A stretch of DNA of 24,949 nt. It comes from Gammaproteobacteria bacterium (GTDB lineage Bacteria > Pseudomonadota > Gammaproteobacteria > Arenicellales > JAOTYS01). The DNA lies in contig JAOTYS010000019.1 in assembly GCA_029861795.1 (NCBI GenBank), positions 1 to 24,949 of the forward strand, read 5' to 3'. The notes below the pieces were generated by a model. It made no database searches, had not been told where the DNA came from, and saw only the letters and a list, made by a program, of their open reading frames with translations. Positions 15,793 through 23,059 of the stretch are shown here, piece after piece (within the stretch, counting starts at the first letter, position 1; each line of letters opens with the position of its first letter). A program made the translations under genes and the position numbers.

Positions 15793-17175
15793 ATGACTAG
15801 GCCGTTGACAGAATTTATCCGGGAACTTTGTCTGGAAGACGTGCCGGGTTCGGCAATTCACCAAGCGACGTTGTGCTTACTAGATCTCATCGGTGTGGCC
15901 GCGGCGGGTCGCGAAACAGATCTGTCCAGAATTATCCACGAACATGTCACCCACCATTTTGGTTGCAGCGACCTAAAATCCCGCCTAATGTTCGATGGTC
16001 GTCATGTTAGCCCCAGCGGCATGGCGCTTGCAGGCGGCATGACCATAGACAGTTTTGATGCGCATGATGGTCATCCCTTGACCAAGGGTCACGCTGGTGT
16101 CGCAGTGCTACCGGCGTTGTTGGGTTTTGCCGATGCCCGCGCCGAACCCATAAGCGCTCGAGAGTTTCTGACCTGTATGCTCATCGGTTATGAGATCAGC
16201 ATTCGAGCCGGGATCGCACTGCATTCCACGGTGGCCGACTATCACACATCGGGTGCGTGGAACGCGCTGGGTGCGGCCGCCATCGGGGCGCGTTTGCTAG
16301 CACTCGAGGCGGAACAGACAAGACATGCTCTGGGGATTGCTGAATACCACGGTCCCCGCAGCCAGATGATGCGTTGCATCGATCGCCCGAGCATGCTCAA
16401 AGACGGATCGGGTTGGGGTGCCATGGCGGGACTAAGCGCTGCCTATCTCGCCAGTAATGGTTTTACTGGAGCACCCGCCATTACCTGCGAGGGCGAAGAG
16501 GCACTGTCTTTCTGGAGTGATCTCGGTGATGTCTGGTTGATTGAGGATCAATATTTCAAGCCTTATCCCGTATGTCGATGGGCGCAGCCGGCCGTCGAAG
16601 CAGTCGCCAGCCTGGTCCGTCAGCACAATTTTCGTAGTCAGGATGTGCATAGCATCACCATCAACACCTTCCACGAGGCGGTACGGCTACAGGGTGCGGC
16701 GCCGCGCAACACGGAAGAGGCCCAATACAGTATCGCTTTCCCTGTGGCTGCAATGATCGCTCGCGGTGCGGTGGGTCGCGACGAGATCACCGCAGATGCG
16801 TTGACGAATAGTGAAATATTGGGCCTGGCTCAGAAAGTGAAACTCAAGGAGAATGTCGATTACAGTGCGCAGTTTCCACACCAGCGTTTAGCAGATCTTA
16901 TTGTGCATCTCGAGAGCGGGGATGAGTTTGCATCTGGCACCACAAGCGCACGGGGAGATCCCGAGACACCCCTATCGGAACAGCAAATAATCGACAAGTT
17001 TTTCTCGCTATGCGAACCCTTGACGGGATATGAAAGGGCCAAGTCGCTGGAACATTGCGTAACGGGTCTTGCCGAAGAGGGTGCGCTGGCTACCCCGCTG
17101 ATAGACCTTCTGCTGTGCGCGCCCGGTAAAATGCACGGTGTTACGCAGCAATCCCTAGACAACTCTGTTGCTTAG
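15793..17175 (+). CDS. MmgE/PrpD family protein
   Basis: A 460-residue protein of normal family length. The N-terminal helical domain carries LDLIGVAAAGRETD (30-43), MALAGGMTIDSFDAHDGHPL (77-96) and GHAGVAVLPALLG (99-111); HDGH at 91-94 matches the conserved histidine region of the active site. Later segments YEISIRAG, HTSGAWNALGAAAIGARLL (about 151-169), YFKPYPVCRWAQPAVEA (about 253-269) and SIAFPVAAMIARG complete the family pattern. PrpD dehydrates 2-methylcitrate, but the family also contains cis-aconitate decarboxylase, aconitate isomerase and iminodisuccinate epimerase. There is no prpB or prpC here, so propionate catabolism is not supported. The ATG at 15793 is the first in the frame. 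The ferredoxin-like gene follows 190 bases downstream on the same strand. Confidence 0.88.
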   Translation: MTRPLTEFIRELCLEDVPGSAIHQATLCLLDLIGVAAAGRETDLSRIIHEHVTHHFGCSDLKSRLMFDGRHVSPSGMALAGGMTIDSFDAHDGHPLTKGHAGVAVLPALLGFADARAEPISAREFLTCMLIGYEISIRAGIALHSTVADYHTSGAWNALGAAAIGARLLALEAEQTRHALGIAEYHGPRSQMMRCIDRPSMLKDGSGWGAMAGLSAAYLASNGFTGAPAITCEGEEALSFWSDLGDVWLIEDQYFKPYPVCRWAQPAVEAVASLVRQHNFRSQDVHSITINTFHEAVRLQGAAPRNTEEAQYSIAFPVAAMIARGAVGRDEITADALTNSEILGLAQKVKLKENVDYSAQFPHQRLADLIVHLESGDEFASGTTSARGDPETPLSEQQIIDKFFSLCEPLTGYERAKSLEHCVTGLAEEGALATPLIDLLLCAPGKMHGVTQQSLDNSVA

Positions 17176-17364
17176 GAGCGATTCCAAACTGCTCTCGGTA
17201 GCACTTAGTAAACTGGGCGATATCTTGTGTAGTATTTTTGTTACAGACTTGGTGAGAATTGGATGCACTCATAGCCCACACTCAGCGTGGAGCAATTCGT
17301 AAGCGGCGCAGGGAAGAGATCAAGCCGTAAGCTGCCATGTACCGATAAGTAGTAGGTATTTGTC

Positions 17365-18072
17365 TTGTCGAAAGCAACCTCTCCCGATTATGCAGCCATC
17401 GCACTGTTGGCCTATCGCCAAGGCCTAATACTTCGAGGCGGGTTTTATCCGAGGCCCGAAGACAAGGTGCCGCCACTGGCGAACGGAGGTGACTGCCATA
17501 CTATGATTCTGGTCGGTAACGCCGGCCAGGAGATGTGGACGCGATTCGAGCAATCTCCCGAATCACGTGATGGCAATCCACATCCTATGAATCATTGGAG
17601 CGAACGCATTATCACTGCAATCGCTCAGGAAATCGGCGCAACCGTGCTGTTCCCGTTCGGTGGTCCACCGTATTTGCCATTTATACAATGGGCGCAGCGT
17701 GCTGAGGCCGTGTTTTCTTCACCCATTGGCATGCTCATTCATCCAACGTACGGTTTGTGGCACGCCTACCGCGGTGCACTTGCCTTGGGCCAACGTATCG
17801 ATTTGCCTTCGCACTGCCATACCACCACACCGTGTGATAGCTGTGCAGACAAACCTTGCCTATCCACATGCCCGGTCAGTGCATTTTCGGGTTCCGGCTA
17901 TGACGTGCCTCAATGCGTAACTCATGTTTCTTCTTCGAGTGGACGAGACTGTATGGATGGTGGCTGCATTGCGCGAAGGGCTTGCCCTGTCGGGACTCAA
18001 TATCGGTATGAACCCCCTCAGGCACGGTTTCACATGGTAGCCTTTCGTGCTGCGCAACACGCGAAACGATGA
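17365..18072 (+). CDS. Ferredoxin-like protein with two cysteine clusters
   Basis: A 235-residue protein. The C-terminal third has eight cysteines in two groups: Cys157, 160, 165 and 169 (CDSCADKPCLSTCP) and Cys184, 196, 201 and 207 (ending RRACPVG), which suits two iron-sulfur clusters. The N-terminal 140 residues resemble the fold seen before the clusters in QueG-like and related proteins (GDCHTMILVGNAGQEMW at 42-58, FPFGGPPYLPFIQWAQRAE at 96-114, SPIGMLIHPTYGLWHAYRG at 119-137). I know similar proteins annotated simply as ferredoxin; no function is established. The frame opens with TTG at 17365: an in-frame TAG lies at 17353, no ATG or GTG occurs between, and the next ATG (residue 47) would cut conserved sequence. 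Cytoplasmic. Confidence 0.72.
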   Translation: MSKATSPDYAAIALLAYRQGLILRGGFYPRPEDKVPPLANGGDCHTMILVGNAGQEMWTRFEQSPESRDGNPHPMNHWSERIITAIAQEIGATVLFPFGGPPYLPFIQWAQRAEAVFSSPIGMLIHPTYGLWHAYRGALALGQRIDLPSHCHTTTPCDSCADKPCLSTCPVSAFSGSGYDVPQCVTHVSSSSGRDCMDGGCIARRACPVGTQYRYEPPQARFHMVAFRAAQHAKR

Positions 18073-18546
18073 AGCGGTGGAATCACGGAACGGTGTATCG
18101 AGCGCCTCGACACCCCCCGGAGGTATTGTCGTGATTTTCGCTTGTTCGCCTGAAGGCGAACCTACAGCCTGTTATTCACATTAGCGCTGGGGGTTTGTAG
18201 GTACGTCTTTAGGCGTACATCCGGCGATCCAACGAAAATGTCGCATCTAAGACAGGGCAGATCATTCGGTGCACGATGTGTGCCTTAGGAGACATTGCAC
18301 CTGGAAGGTGATCCTACTGTGATTATGTTCCCGTAGGAGCAGCGTCTTGCTGCGACACGTTGTGTTAGGGTCGTCGCACCTAGAAGGTGCTCCTACGGTT
18401 GATGGGGTTTCTGCATTCGTAAAGGAGCGTTTAAGTTCGCCTGAAGGCGAACCTACAAGAGGCTTACAACCATGTATGTGACTTAGGGCATACCATCAGC
18501 TGGTTATGATTCGGACCCCCATTCTGGACTTCGTTCGCCTCACCCG
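18073..18546. other. Intergenic stretch with REP-like repeats and no gene
   Basis: About 470 bases between the ferredoxin-like gene and the caiD-like gene. At its left edge GGTG-TA-TCGAG-CGC-CTCGA-CACC (18092-18114) can form a bulged hairpin just past the stop of the ferredoxin-like gene, but no U-run follows. The rest is dominated by the repeats listed separately. No open frame shows coding character. Confidence 0.6.
18144..18457. repeat. Cluster of six REP-like inverted repeats of two families
   Basis: Family A: GTTCGCCTGAAGGCGAAC followed by CTACA occurs identically at 18144-18166 and 18435-18457; a diverged inverse copy, TGTAGGTACG-TCTTTAGGCG-TACATCC, is at 18196-18222. Family B: GTAGGAGCAGCGTCTTGCTG-CGAC at 18332-18356, its inverse GTCGCACCTAGAAGGTGC-TCCTACGG at 18373-18398, and a diverged copy TTGCACCTGGAAGGTG-ATCCTACTG at 18295-18319. 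Each is a short hairpin with a GTAGG or CCTAC end, as in REP sequences spread through many Gammaproteobacteria. The transposase that usually moves such repeats (RAYT) is not in the window. Confidence 0.8.
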
Positions 18547-19335
18547 CTAGCGGCCCTTCCATATTGGCGCACGGTTTTCCGCAAAAGCGCGAGGTCCCTC
18601 AAGGGAGTCCTCTGAAACCAGCACTTTTTCGTAAGCCGGGAATTTGCCACTGCGCATGATGCTATAGGCCTCCTCTACGGTTTGTCCTTCCGTTTGCCTT
18701 ACGATTTCCTTGGTGGCCGCCACCGACAGTGGCGCCGCGGCAACGATATCATCGGCAAACTTCCGAGCACGAGCCAGCAACTCTCGTTGCGGCACGACCG
18801 CGTTGATAAGTCCCCATTGCATCGCTTCGCCTGTCGTCATACGGCGCCCGGTTACCAGCATGTCCATTGCAATGGCTCGTGGTAGCCTGCGTGGTAGGCG
18901 GATGACTCCACCCGCGTTTGCGATGAGTCCGGTGTTCACTTCAGGGAGAAAGAATTCAGCGTGTTTCGCCGCCACAATCAGGTCGGCCGCTAGTGCCAGT
19001 TCAAAGCCACCGCCTGCGGCTATTCCGTTCACTGCGCAGATCACAGGCTTATTGAGATCAAACAACTCGGTAAGACCAGCAAAGCCTCCCCGTCCGTAGT
19101 CGTCATCCGGCGATGCATCCCCTGCCGCGGCAGCCTTCAAATCCCAACCGGCGGAGAAGAATCGGTCTCCAGCCGCGGTCAAAATGGCTACCCTAAGCTC
19201 GGGATCGTCACGAAACTGGATGAAAGATTCGCCGAGCTCACGGCTGGTGGCGTTGTCAATGGCGTTTGCTTTGGGGCGATCGAGAACGATCTCGAGCACT
19301 GCGCCTTGCGTTGTGACACTCAAACTCTTGAACAT
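18547..19335 (-). CDS. caiD: Carnitinyl-CoA dehydratase-like enoyl-CoA hydratase (CaiD family)
   Basis: A 262-residue crotonase-fold enzyme. Similarity to E. coli CaiD as I remember it is high along the whole length: [15 protein letters not shown] at the start, [11 protein letters not shown] (41-51), [12 protein letters not shown] (59-70), [17 protein letters not shown] (83-99), [11 protein letters not shown] (108-118), [12 protein letters not shown], and the ending [17 protein letters not shown]. The two catalytic glutamates of CaiD (111 and 131 in E. coli) correspond to Glu112 and Glu132. CaiD hydrates crotonobetainyl-CoA to L-carnitinyl-CoA reversibly. The start at 19335 is chosen because GGGAGA lies seven bases upstream. 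It sits downstream of carnitine dehydrogenase on the same strand. The CoA transferase/ligase partners (CaiB, CaiC) are absent from the window. A generic enoyl-CoA hydratase role remains possible. Confidence 0.82.
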   Translation of the reverse strand: MFKSLSVTTQGAVLEIVLDRPKANAIDNATSRELGESFIQFRDDPELRVAILTAAGDRFFSAGWDLKAAAAGDASPDDDYGRGGFAGLTELFDLNKPVICAVNGIAAGGGFELALAADLIVAAKHAEFFLPEVNTGLIANAGGVIRLPRRLPRAIAMDMLVTGRRMTTGEAMQWGLINAVVPQRELLARARKFADDIVAAAPLSVAATKEIVRQTEGQTVEEAYSIMRSGKFPAYEKVLVSEDSLEGPRAFAENRAPIWKGR

Positions 19336-19472
19336 AACGTTTCTCCCTTGCTTCTGCGGCATCTGATCATCGGCAAATCATCGATCAGATTTATCGCTTG
19401 TGGCCCTAAGGTCCACTTAGATCTACCTAACTTATCGACCTCGAGCTGTTGCGCTCGGCAGTTCGCGAAGAG

Positions 19473-20429
19473 TTATGTCTTCGCACTACCGCCATCCCAG
19501 CTCTGCTTGATGGCATCCATGATTTCGATTAAACATTCGTCACGCTTGCGCTCAATTTCTTTTACGGTGGCGTTGCCTGCTTGTTTTGCCGTGCCTTCCA
19601 CTATCCGCTGGGTCAGTTGTTGGGTTAACTCCGGCGCCTCGAGTTTGGTCCATGGTAGCTTTAACGCGGGTCCGAACTGCTCCAACATGTGGGACATGCC
19701 GAGGTCGCCGCCGGCGAGGTGAAAAGTAAGACAAGGACCCATAAAGGCCCATCTTAAACCAGGTCCATAGGTAATCGCGGCATCGATTTCTTCGGTAGTG
19801 GCGACACCGTCATTGATGAGGTGTAGCGCTTCTCGCCAGATCGCCTCCTGTAACCGGTCGGAGATATAGCCGTCGATTTCTTTTCTTACATGCAGTACAT
19901 GCATGTCGAGTGAGCGATAAAAGTTAGCAGCTTTATCGACTGTGGCGAAGCTGGTTTTGTCGCCTCCGACCACTTCCACCAGCGGCAACAGATACACCGG
20001 GTTGAACGGGTGGCCGATCACCACGCGCTCCGGGTGACGGCAGTCCGCCTGAATTCGACTGGGGAGTAGCCCCGAGGAGCTAGAGGCGATGACCACATCA
20101 CGCGGTACACACGCATCGATCATGGCGTGCAGCTTTTGTTTAACATCTTCTCGTTCCGGCGCGCTTTCTTGAACAAAGTCAGCATCCGTCACCGCAGCTT
20201 TCAGGTCATGCTCAAAAATGAGGCGCGATTGATCCGCTCCAGCGGCAAGCCCCATTCGCTGCAATGCAGGCCAGGCGTTGGCCACGTTTTGACGCAGGCC
20301 TTGCTCTGCGTCAGGTGCAGGATCTGTGGCGACCACATCCAGTGCCTTAGCAAGACATCGTGCAGCCCAACCACTGCCGATGACGCCCGTCCCAACGATG
20401 GCCACCTGTTTAATATGCTTTTCGGTCAT
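19473..20429 (-). CDS. lcdH: L-carnitine 3-dehydrogenase
   Basis: A 318-residue protein of the 3-hydroxyacyl-CoA dehydrogenase family. Rossmann motif VGTGVIGSGWAARCL (12-26), DPAP after the second strand (36-39), NAWPAL (51-56), DADFVQESAPERED (82-95), SSSGLLPS (117-124), catalytic-region GHPFNPVYLLPLVEVVGG (139-156), and IDGYISDRLQEAIWREALHL followed by INDGVATTEEIDAAI all match characterised bacterial L-carnitine dehydrogenases. The enzyme oxidises L-carnitine to 3-dehydrocarnitine with NAD, in the cytoplasm. The start at 20429 is supported by GGAGAG about six bases upstream; an upstream in-frame extension of 44 codons lacks conserved sequence. The thioesterase domain fused in some homologues is absent. 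The 3-dehydrocarnitine-cleaving enzyme (BKACE) is not in the window. The caiD-like gene follows 137 bases downstream. Confidence 0.85.
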   Translation of the reverse strand: MTEKHIKQVAIVGTGVIGSGWAARCLAKALDVVATDPAPDAEQGLRQNVANAWPALQRMGLAAGADQSRLIFEHDLKAAVTDADFVQESAPEREDVKQKLHAMIDACVPRDVVIASSSSGLLPSRIQADCRHPERVVIGHPFNPVYLLPLVEVVGGDKTSFATVDKAANFYRSLDMHVLHVRKEIDGYISDRLQEAIWREALHLINDGVATTEEIDAAITYGPGLRWAFMGPCLTFHLAGGDLGMSHMLEQFGPALKLPWTKLEAPELTQQLTQRIVEGTAKQAGNATVKEIERKRDECLIEIMDAIKQSWDGGSAKT

Positions 20430-20629
20430 AGCATCTCTCCTTCGTGAAATCATTGCAGTCGATATGATGTGTAATTCGAGAATAATGACCACGTTCAACC
20501 TGCAAATGCCTAACAATGGTTGAGTAGCAACGCGATGTGTTGCGAGGCAAGAGGAGTCCAATCGGTCTCACGGCTGGGGATTAAACTGCGACCTTAGCCT
20601 TAGGAATTTATGTCGAGAGAGATTTGGTG

Positions 20630-20655
20630 TAAGCAACATTTTAAGGTGTTGCTTA
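20630..20655. promoter_or_regulatory. Perfect 9-bp inverted repeat, operator or hairpin
   Basis: TAAGCAACA (20630-20638) and TGTTGCTTA (20647-20655) are exact inverted copies separated by eight bases. No U-run follows on either strand, so a terminator is unlikely. It lies about 200 bases upstream of the carnitine dehydrogenase start and 550 bases before the ABC operon, and could bind a regulator. Confidence 0.4.
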
Positions 20656-20705
20656 GATGAAAAGGGAACGTTTGCTATCGGCACACGCCGGTTCAACACA
20701 AGGAC

Positions 20706-20906
20706 CTATATCGGTGGCAGTACTCCTGTCAGCATGTCGACAAAGCATCGCGCAAGCGGGATATAGTCTGAATTGGGCAACGAAAAATAACGCAGAAACG
20801 TCGGCATGCCGATGGTGTCACTAAGGTAATAGTTGAGTATGAGTTCGCTCACCGGATGCAGCCGATCCGGAAAGCCACACATCTCTTGAGCAATTAGCCA
20901 GTTCAC
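20706..20906 (-). CDS. Doubtful small hypothetical protein or gene remnant
   Basis: A 66-codon frame opening at GTG (20906), just after an in-frame TAG. The product has a protein-like composition (PDRLHPVSELILNYYLSD, then MPTFLRYFSLPNSDYIPLAR) and ends GVLPPI. No family recognised, no clear ribosome binding site, no signal peptide. It may be the decayed tail of a former gene in this otherwise empty gap, or chance. Confidence 0.2.
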   Translation of the reverse strand: MNWLIAQEMCGFPDRLHPVSELILNYYLSDTIGMPTFLRYFSLPNSDYIPLARCFVDMLTGVLPPI

Positions 20907-21201
20907 TGCGCTCAGCCTCTACCAAACCATACACTGATTGGACCATCTCTAGCAACGACAATTCATCGCCACGGTTTCGCTGTGGGCCCCTCTTGGGGGT
21001 TAGATTCGCCTAAATGCCCCATTGGATAGTGTTGCATATGCTTGACCTATCCGTTACTTTGGACGGTGTTGAGGTATGCTTCGAGTTCAGTGGACAGTGA
21101 AGCGAGAACAACAGCTCATCAGTACAACTGCTGCATCCGCCCGACAATCTAGAATCAAAACGGTAGCTTCATATGCATACACCGGAAGAGGTTAAGGCGC
21201 T

Positions 21202-22134
21202 ATGATCATTCTGATTCTCAAGCGCATCGGGTTCATGATCATCACTATGTTGGTTGTGTCAATGCTGTTGTTCCTGTTACTCGAGTTTAATGTCGATAGT
21301 GTAGCGGCAAAGGTGTTAGGACAGTACAGCTTACCGGAGCAAAGAGAGGTTTGGCTGGAGGAGCACGGCTACAACCGACCATTGTATGCTCGCTACGTTT
21401 CCTGGCTTGGCAACTTTATGCGCGGTGATCTCGGTGAGTCGGTTCGTTTTAAGGTGCCGGTTGGCGAAGTCCTGTGGCCGCGGCTTTGGAACACCGCGAT
21501 TTTGGCCTTCTGGGTGTTCATGTTCATGATTCCGTTATCGTTAGTACTCGGCATCCTGGCGGGAATGCGGGAGGGGTCCAAACTGGATCGCAGTATCTCG
21601 GTATTCAGCATTCTTACTACTTCGGTGCCGGAATTCGCCAGCGCTGTATTGTTCTCCGCGGTGTTCGTGTTCTCTCTGAAATGGTTGCCAGGTACCAGCA
21701 GCATGATAGATGGCTTCGACTGGAAGCAGTTGGTTCTTCCGGTCATCGTATTGTTGACCTATGGATTCGGTTACATTGCGCGTATGACCCGAGCCTCCAT
21801 GGCTGAAGTCATGACGACTCAATACATACGCACTGCCGTGCTAAAAGGTATTCCCTACAAAGACGTCATCACCAAACACGCACTGCGTAATGCGCTGATC
21901 GCCCCCTTTACCGTGATCATGCTGCAAATAAATTGGTTGTTATCGGGCGTAATTGTGGTCGAGTTTTATTTTGCCTACAAAGGATTTGGTGCGTTATTAC
22001 TCGAAGCGTCATTGAATCAAGACGTATTCATGATCGAGGCGTGTGCGATGGTGGCCGTGTTTGTGGCAGTAGCCACGCAAACAATTGCAGATGTCGGGTA
22101 TACCTACCTGAATCCGCGTATCCGCTTTAGCTGA
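21202..22134 (+). CDS. ABC transporter permease, DppB/OppB-like (second transporter)
   Basis: A 310-residue inner-membrane protein. First helix IGFMIITMLVVSMLLFLLLE (9-28), then DSVAAKVLGQYSLPEQREVW and a typical YVSWLGNFMRGDLGESVRF segment (67-85). The coupling loop is AVLKGIPYKDVITKHALRNA. The start follows AAGG at a short distance. It is only distantly similar to the permease at 11118, so the two operons are not a recent duplication. It is the first gene of its operon: no binding-protein gene lies upstream, unlike the first ABC operon, so that gene must be downstream of the window or elsewhere. Confidence 0.9.
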   Translation: MIILILKRIGFMIITMLVVSMLLFLLLEFNVDSVAAKVLGQYSLPEQREVWLEEHGYNRPLYARYVSWLGNFMRGDLGESVRFKVPVGEVLWPRLWNTAILAFWVFMFMIPLSLVLGILAGMREGSKLDRSISVFSILTTSVPEFASAVLFSAVFVFSLKWLPGTSSMIDGFDWKQLVLPVIVLLTYGFGYIARMTRASMAEVMTTQYIRTAVLKGIPYKDVITKHALRNALIAPFTVIMLQINWLLSGVIVVEFYFAYKGFGALLLEASLNQDVFMIEACAMVAVFVAVATQTIADVGYTYLNPRIRFS

Positions 22135-22144
22135 GGGCGTTGCC

Positions 22145-23041
22145 ATGGCAAACAGCATAACAGCAACTACAAGCCCTGCACCCAGTTTCGGAGAGGCCCT
22201 GGTTCGTGTGATAAAGTCACTTGGCCTGCTGCGCGAGAGTCCAGTGGGCATGGTCGGCGCGGCGATTGTCGGGTTCTGGGTGTTCCTAGCTATCTTCGCT
22301 CCACTGTTGGCGCCGTTCGAACCCAATGCAACCTTGCAACCGTTCGCAAAACCCGGTGCGGAGTATGCCCAAGGCGGTACGTTCTGGTTGGGAACAGATC
22401 ACCTGGGGCGCGATGTTCTATCGCGCATTATCTGGGGTGCGCGTACGGTGTTGACCTACGCGCCGCTCGCGACCCTTACCGCCTATATTGTCGGGATTCT
22501 GATGGGATTGGCAGCAGGTTATTATCGCGGCATACCCGATGATATCTTGTCGAGAATTTCGGACATCATCTTGTCATTTCCGGTGCTGGTGCTTTACATC
22601 ATTATTATCGCCACCATCGGTGCGTCGGCCCTCAACATTATCATTGCCATTACCTTTGCCAGCGCTCCCGGCATCATGCGTATCGTGCGCGGGTTGGTGC
22701 TCGATTTGCGTAACCGCGATTATGTCGCTGCGGCCCAGACACGTGGTGAGTCGTCGTGGCGTATCATGCTGGTGGAAATTTTGCCGAATGCGCGTGGACC
22801 ATTGATCGTCGATGTGTGCCTGCGCTTGGGTTATGTGATCATTACTATCGGTGTGTTGGGATTCTTAGGCTTGGGATTACCGCCACCTGATCCAGATTGG
22901 GGTGGAATGATCAATGAGACAAGACAGATGGCGCTCGCGTTTCCGCATATGACAGTGTTTCCTTGTATCGCCATATCTTCATTGATCCTGGGCTTTAACT
23001 TGCTCGCCGACGGCTTGCGTGAAATCTCGTTGCGAGACTGA
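22145..23041 (+). CDS. ABC transporter permease, DppC/OppC-like (second transporter)
   Basis: A 298-residue inner-membrane protein. The N-terminal helix GMVGAAIVGFWVFLAIFAPL (35-54), FWLGTDHLGRDVLSRIIWGA (79-98) and the coupling loop AAAQTRGESSWRIMLVEILP are family landmarks. It starts ten bases after the stop of the preceding permease and ends 18 bases before the ATPase gene. Confidence 0.92.
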   Translation: MANSITATTSPAPSFGEALVRVIKSLGLLRESPVGMVGAAIVGFWVFLAIFAPLLAPFEPNATLQPFAKPGAEYAQGGTFWLGTDHLGRDVLSRIIWGARTVLTYAPLATLTAYIVGILMGLAAGYYRGIPDDILSRISDIILSFPVLVLYIIIIATIGASALNIIIAITFASAPGIMRIVRGLVLDLRNRDYVAAAQTRGESSWRIMLVEILPNARGPLIVDVCLRLGYVIITIGVLGFLGLGLPPPDPDWGGMINETRQMALAFPHMTVFPCIAISSLILGFNLLADGLREISLRD

Positions 23042-23059
23042 GACGCAGGAGACGTTCGA

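Larger units (their letters stand above)
20430..21201. other. Long intergenic stretch between divergent operons
   Basis: About 770 bases with no convincing gene. It holds the promoter of the carnitine genes (left) and of the second ABC operon (right), a perfect inverted repeat at 20630-20655, and a doubtful 66-codon frame at 20706-20906 on the minus strand. A full regulator gene, common beside carnitine operons, is not present. Confidence 0.5.

Noticed and set aside
15793..17175. 2-methylcitrate dehydratase (prpD) proper
   Set aside because: No methylcitrate synthase or lyase genes are nearby; only the family assignment is supported.
18144..18457. CRISPR array
   Set aside because: Repeats are inverted and of two families with unequal spacing, and there are no cas genes; REP-like elements explain them better.
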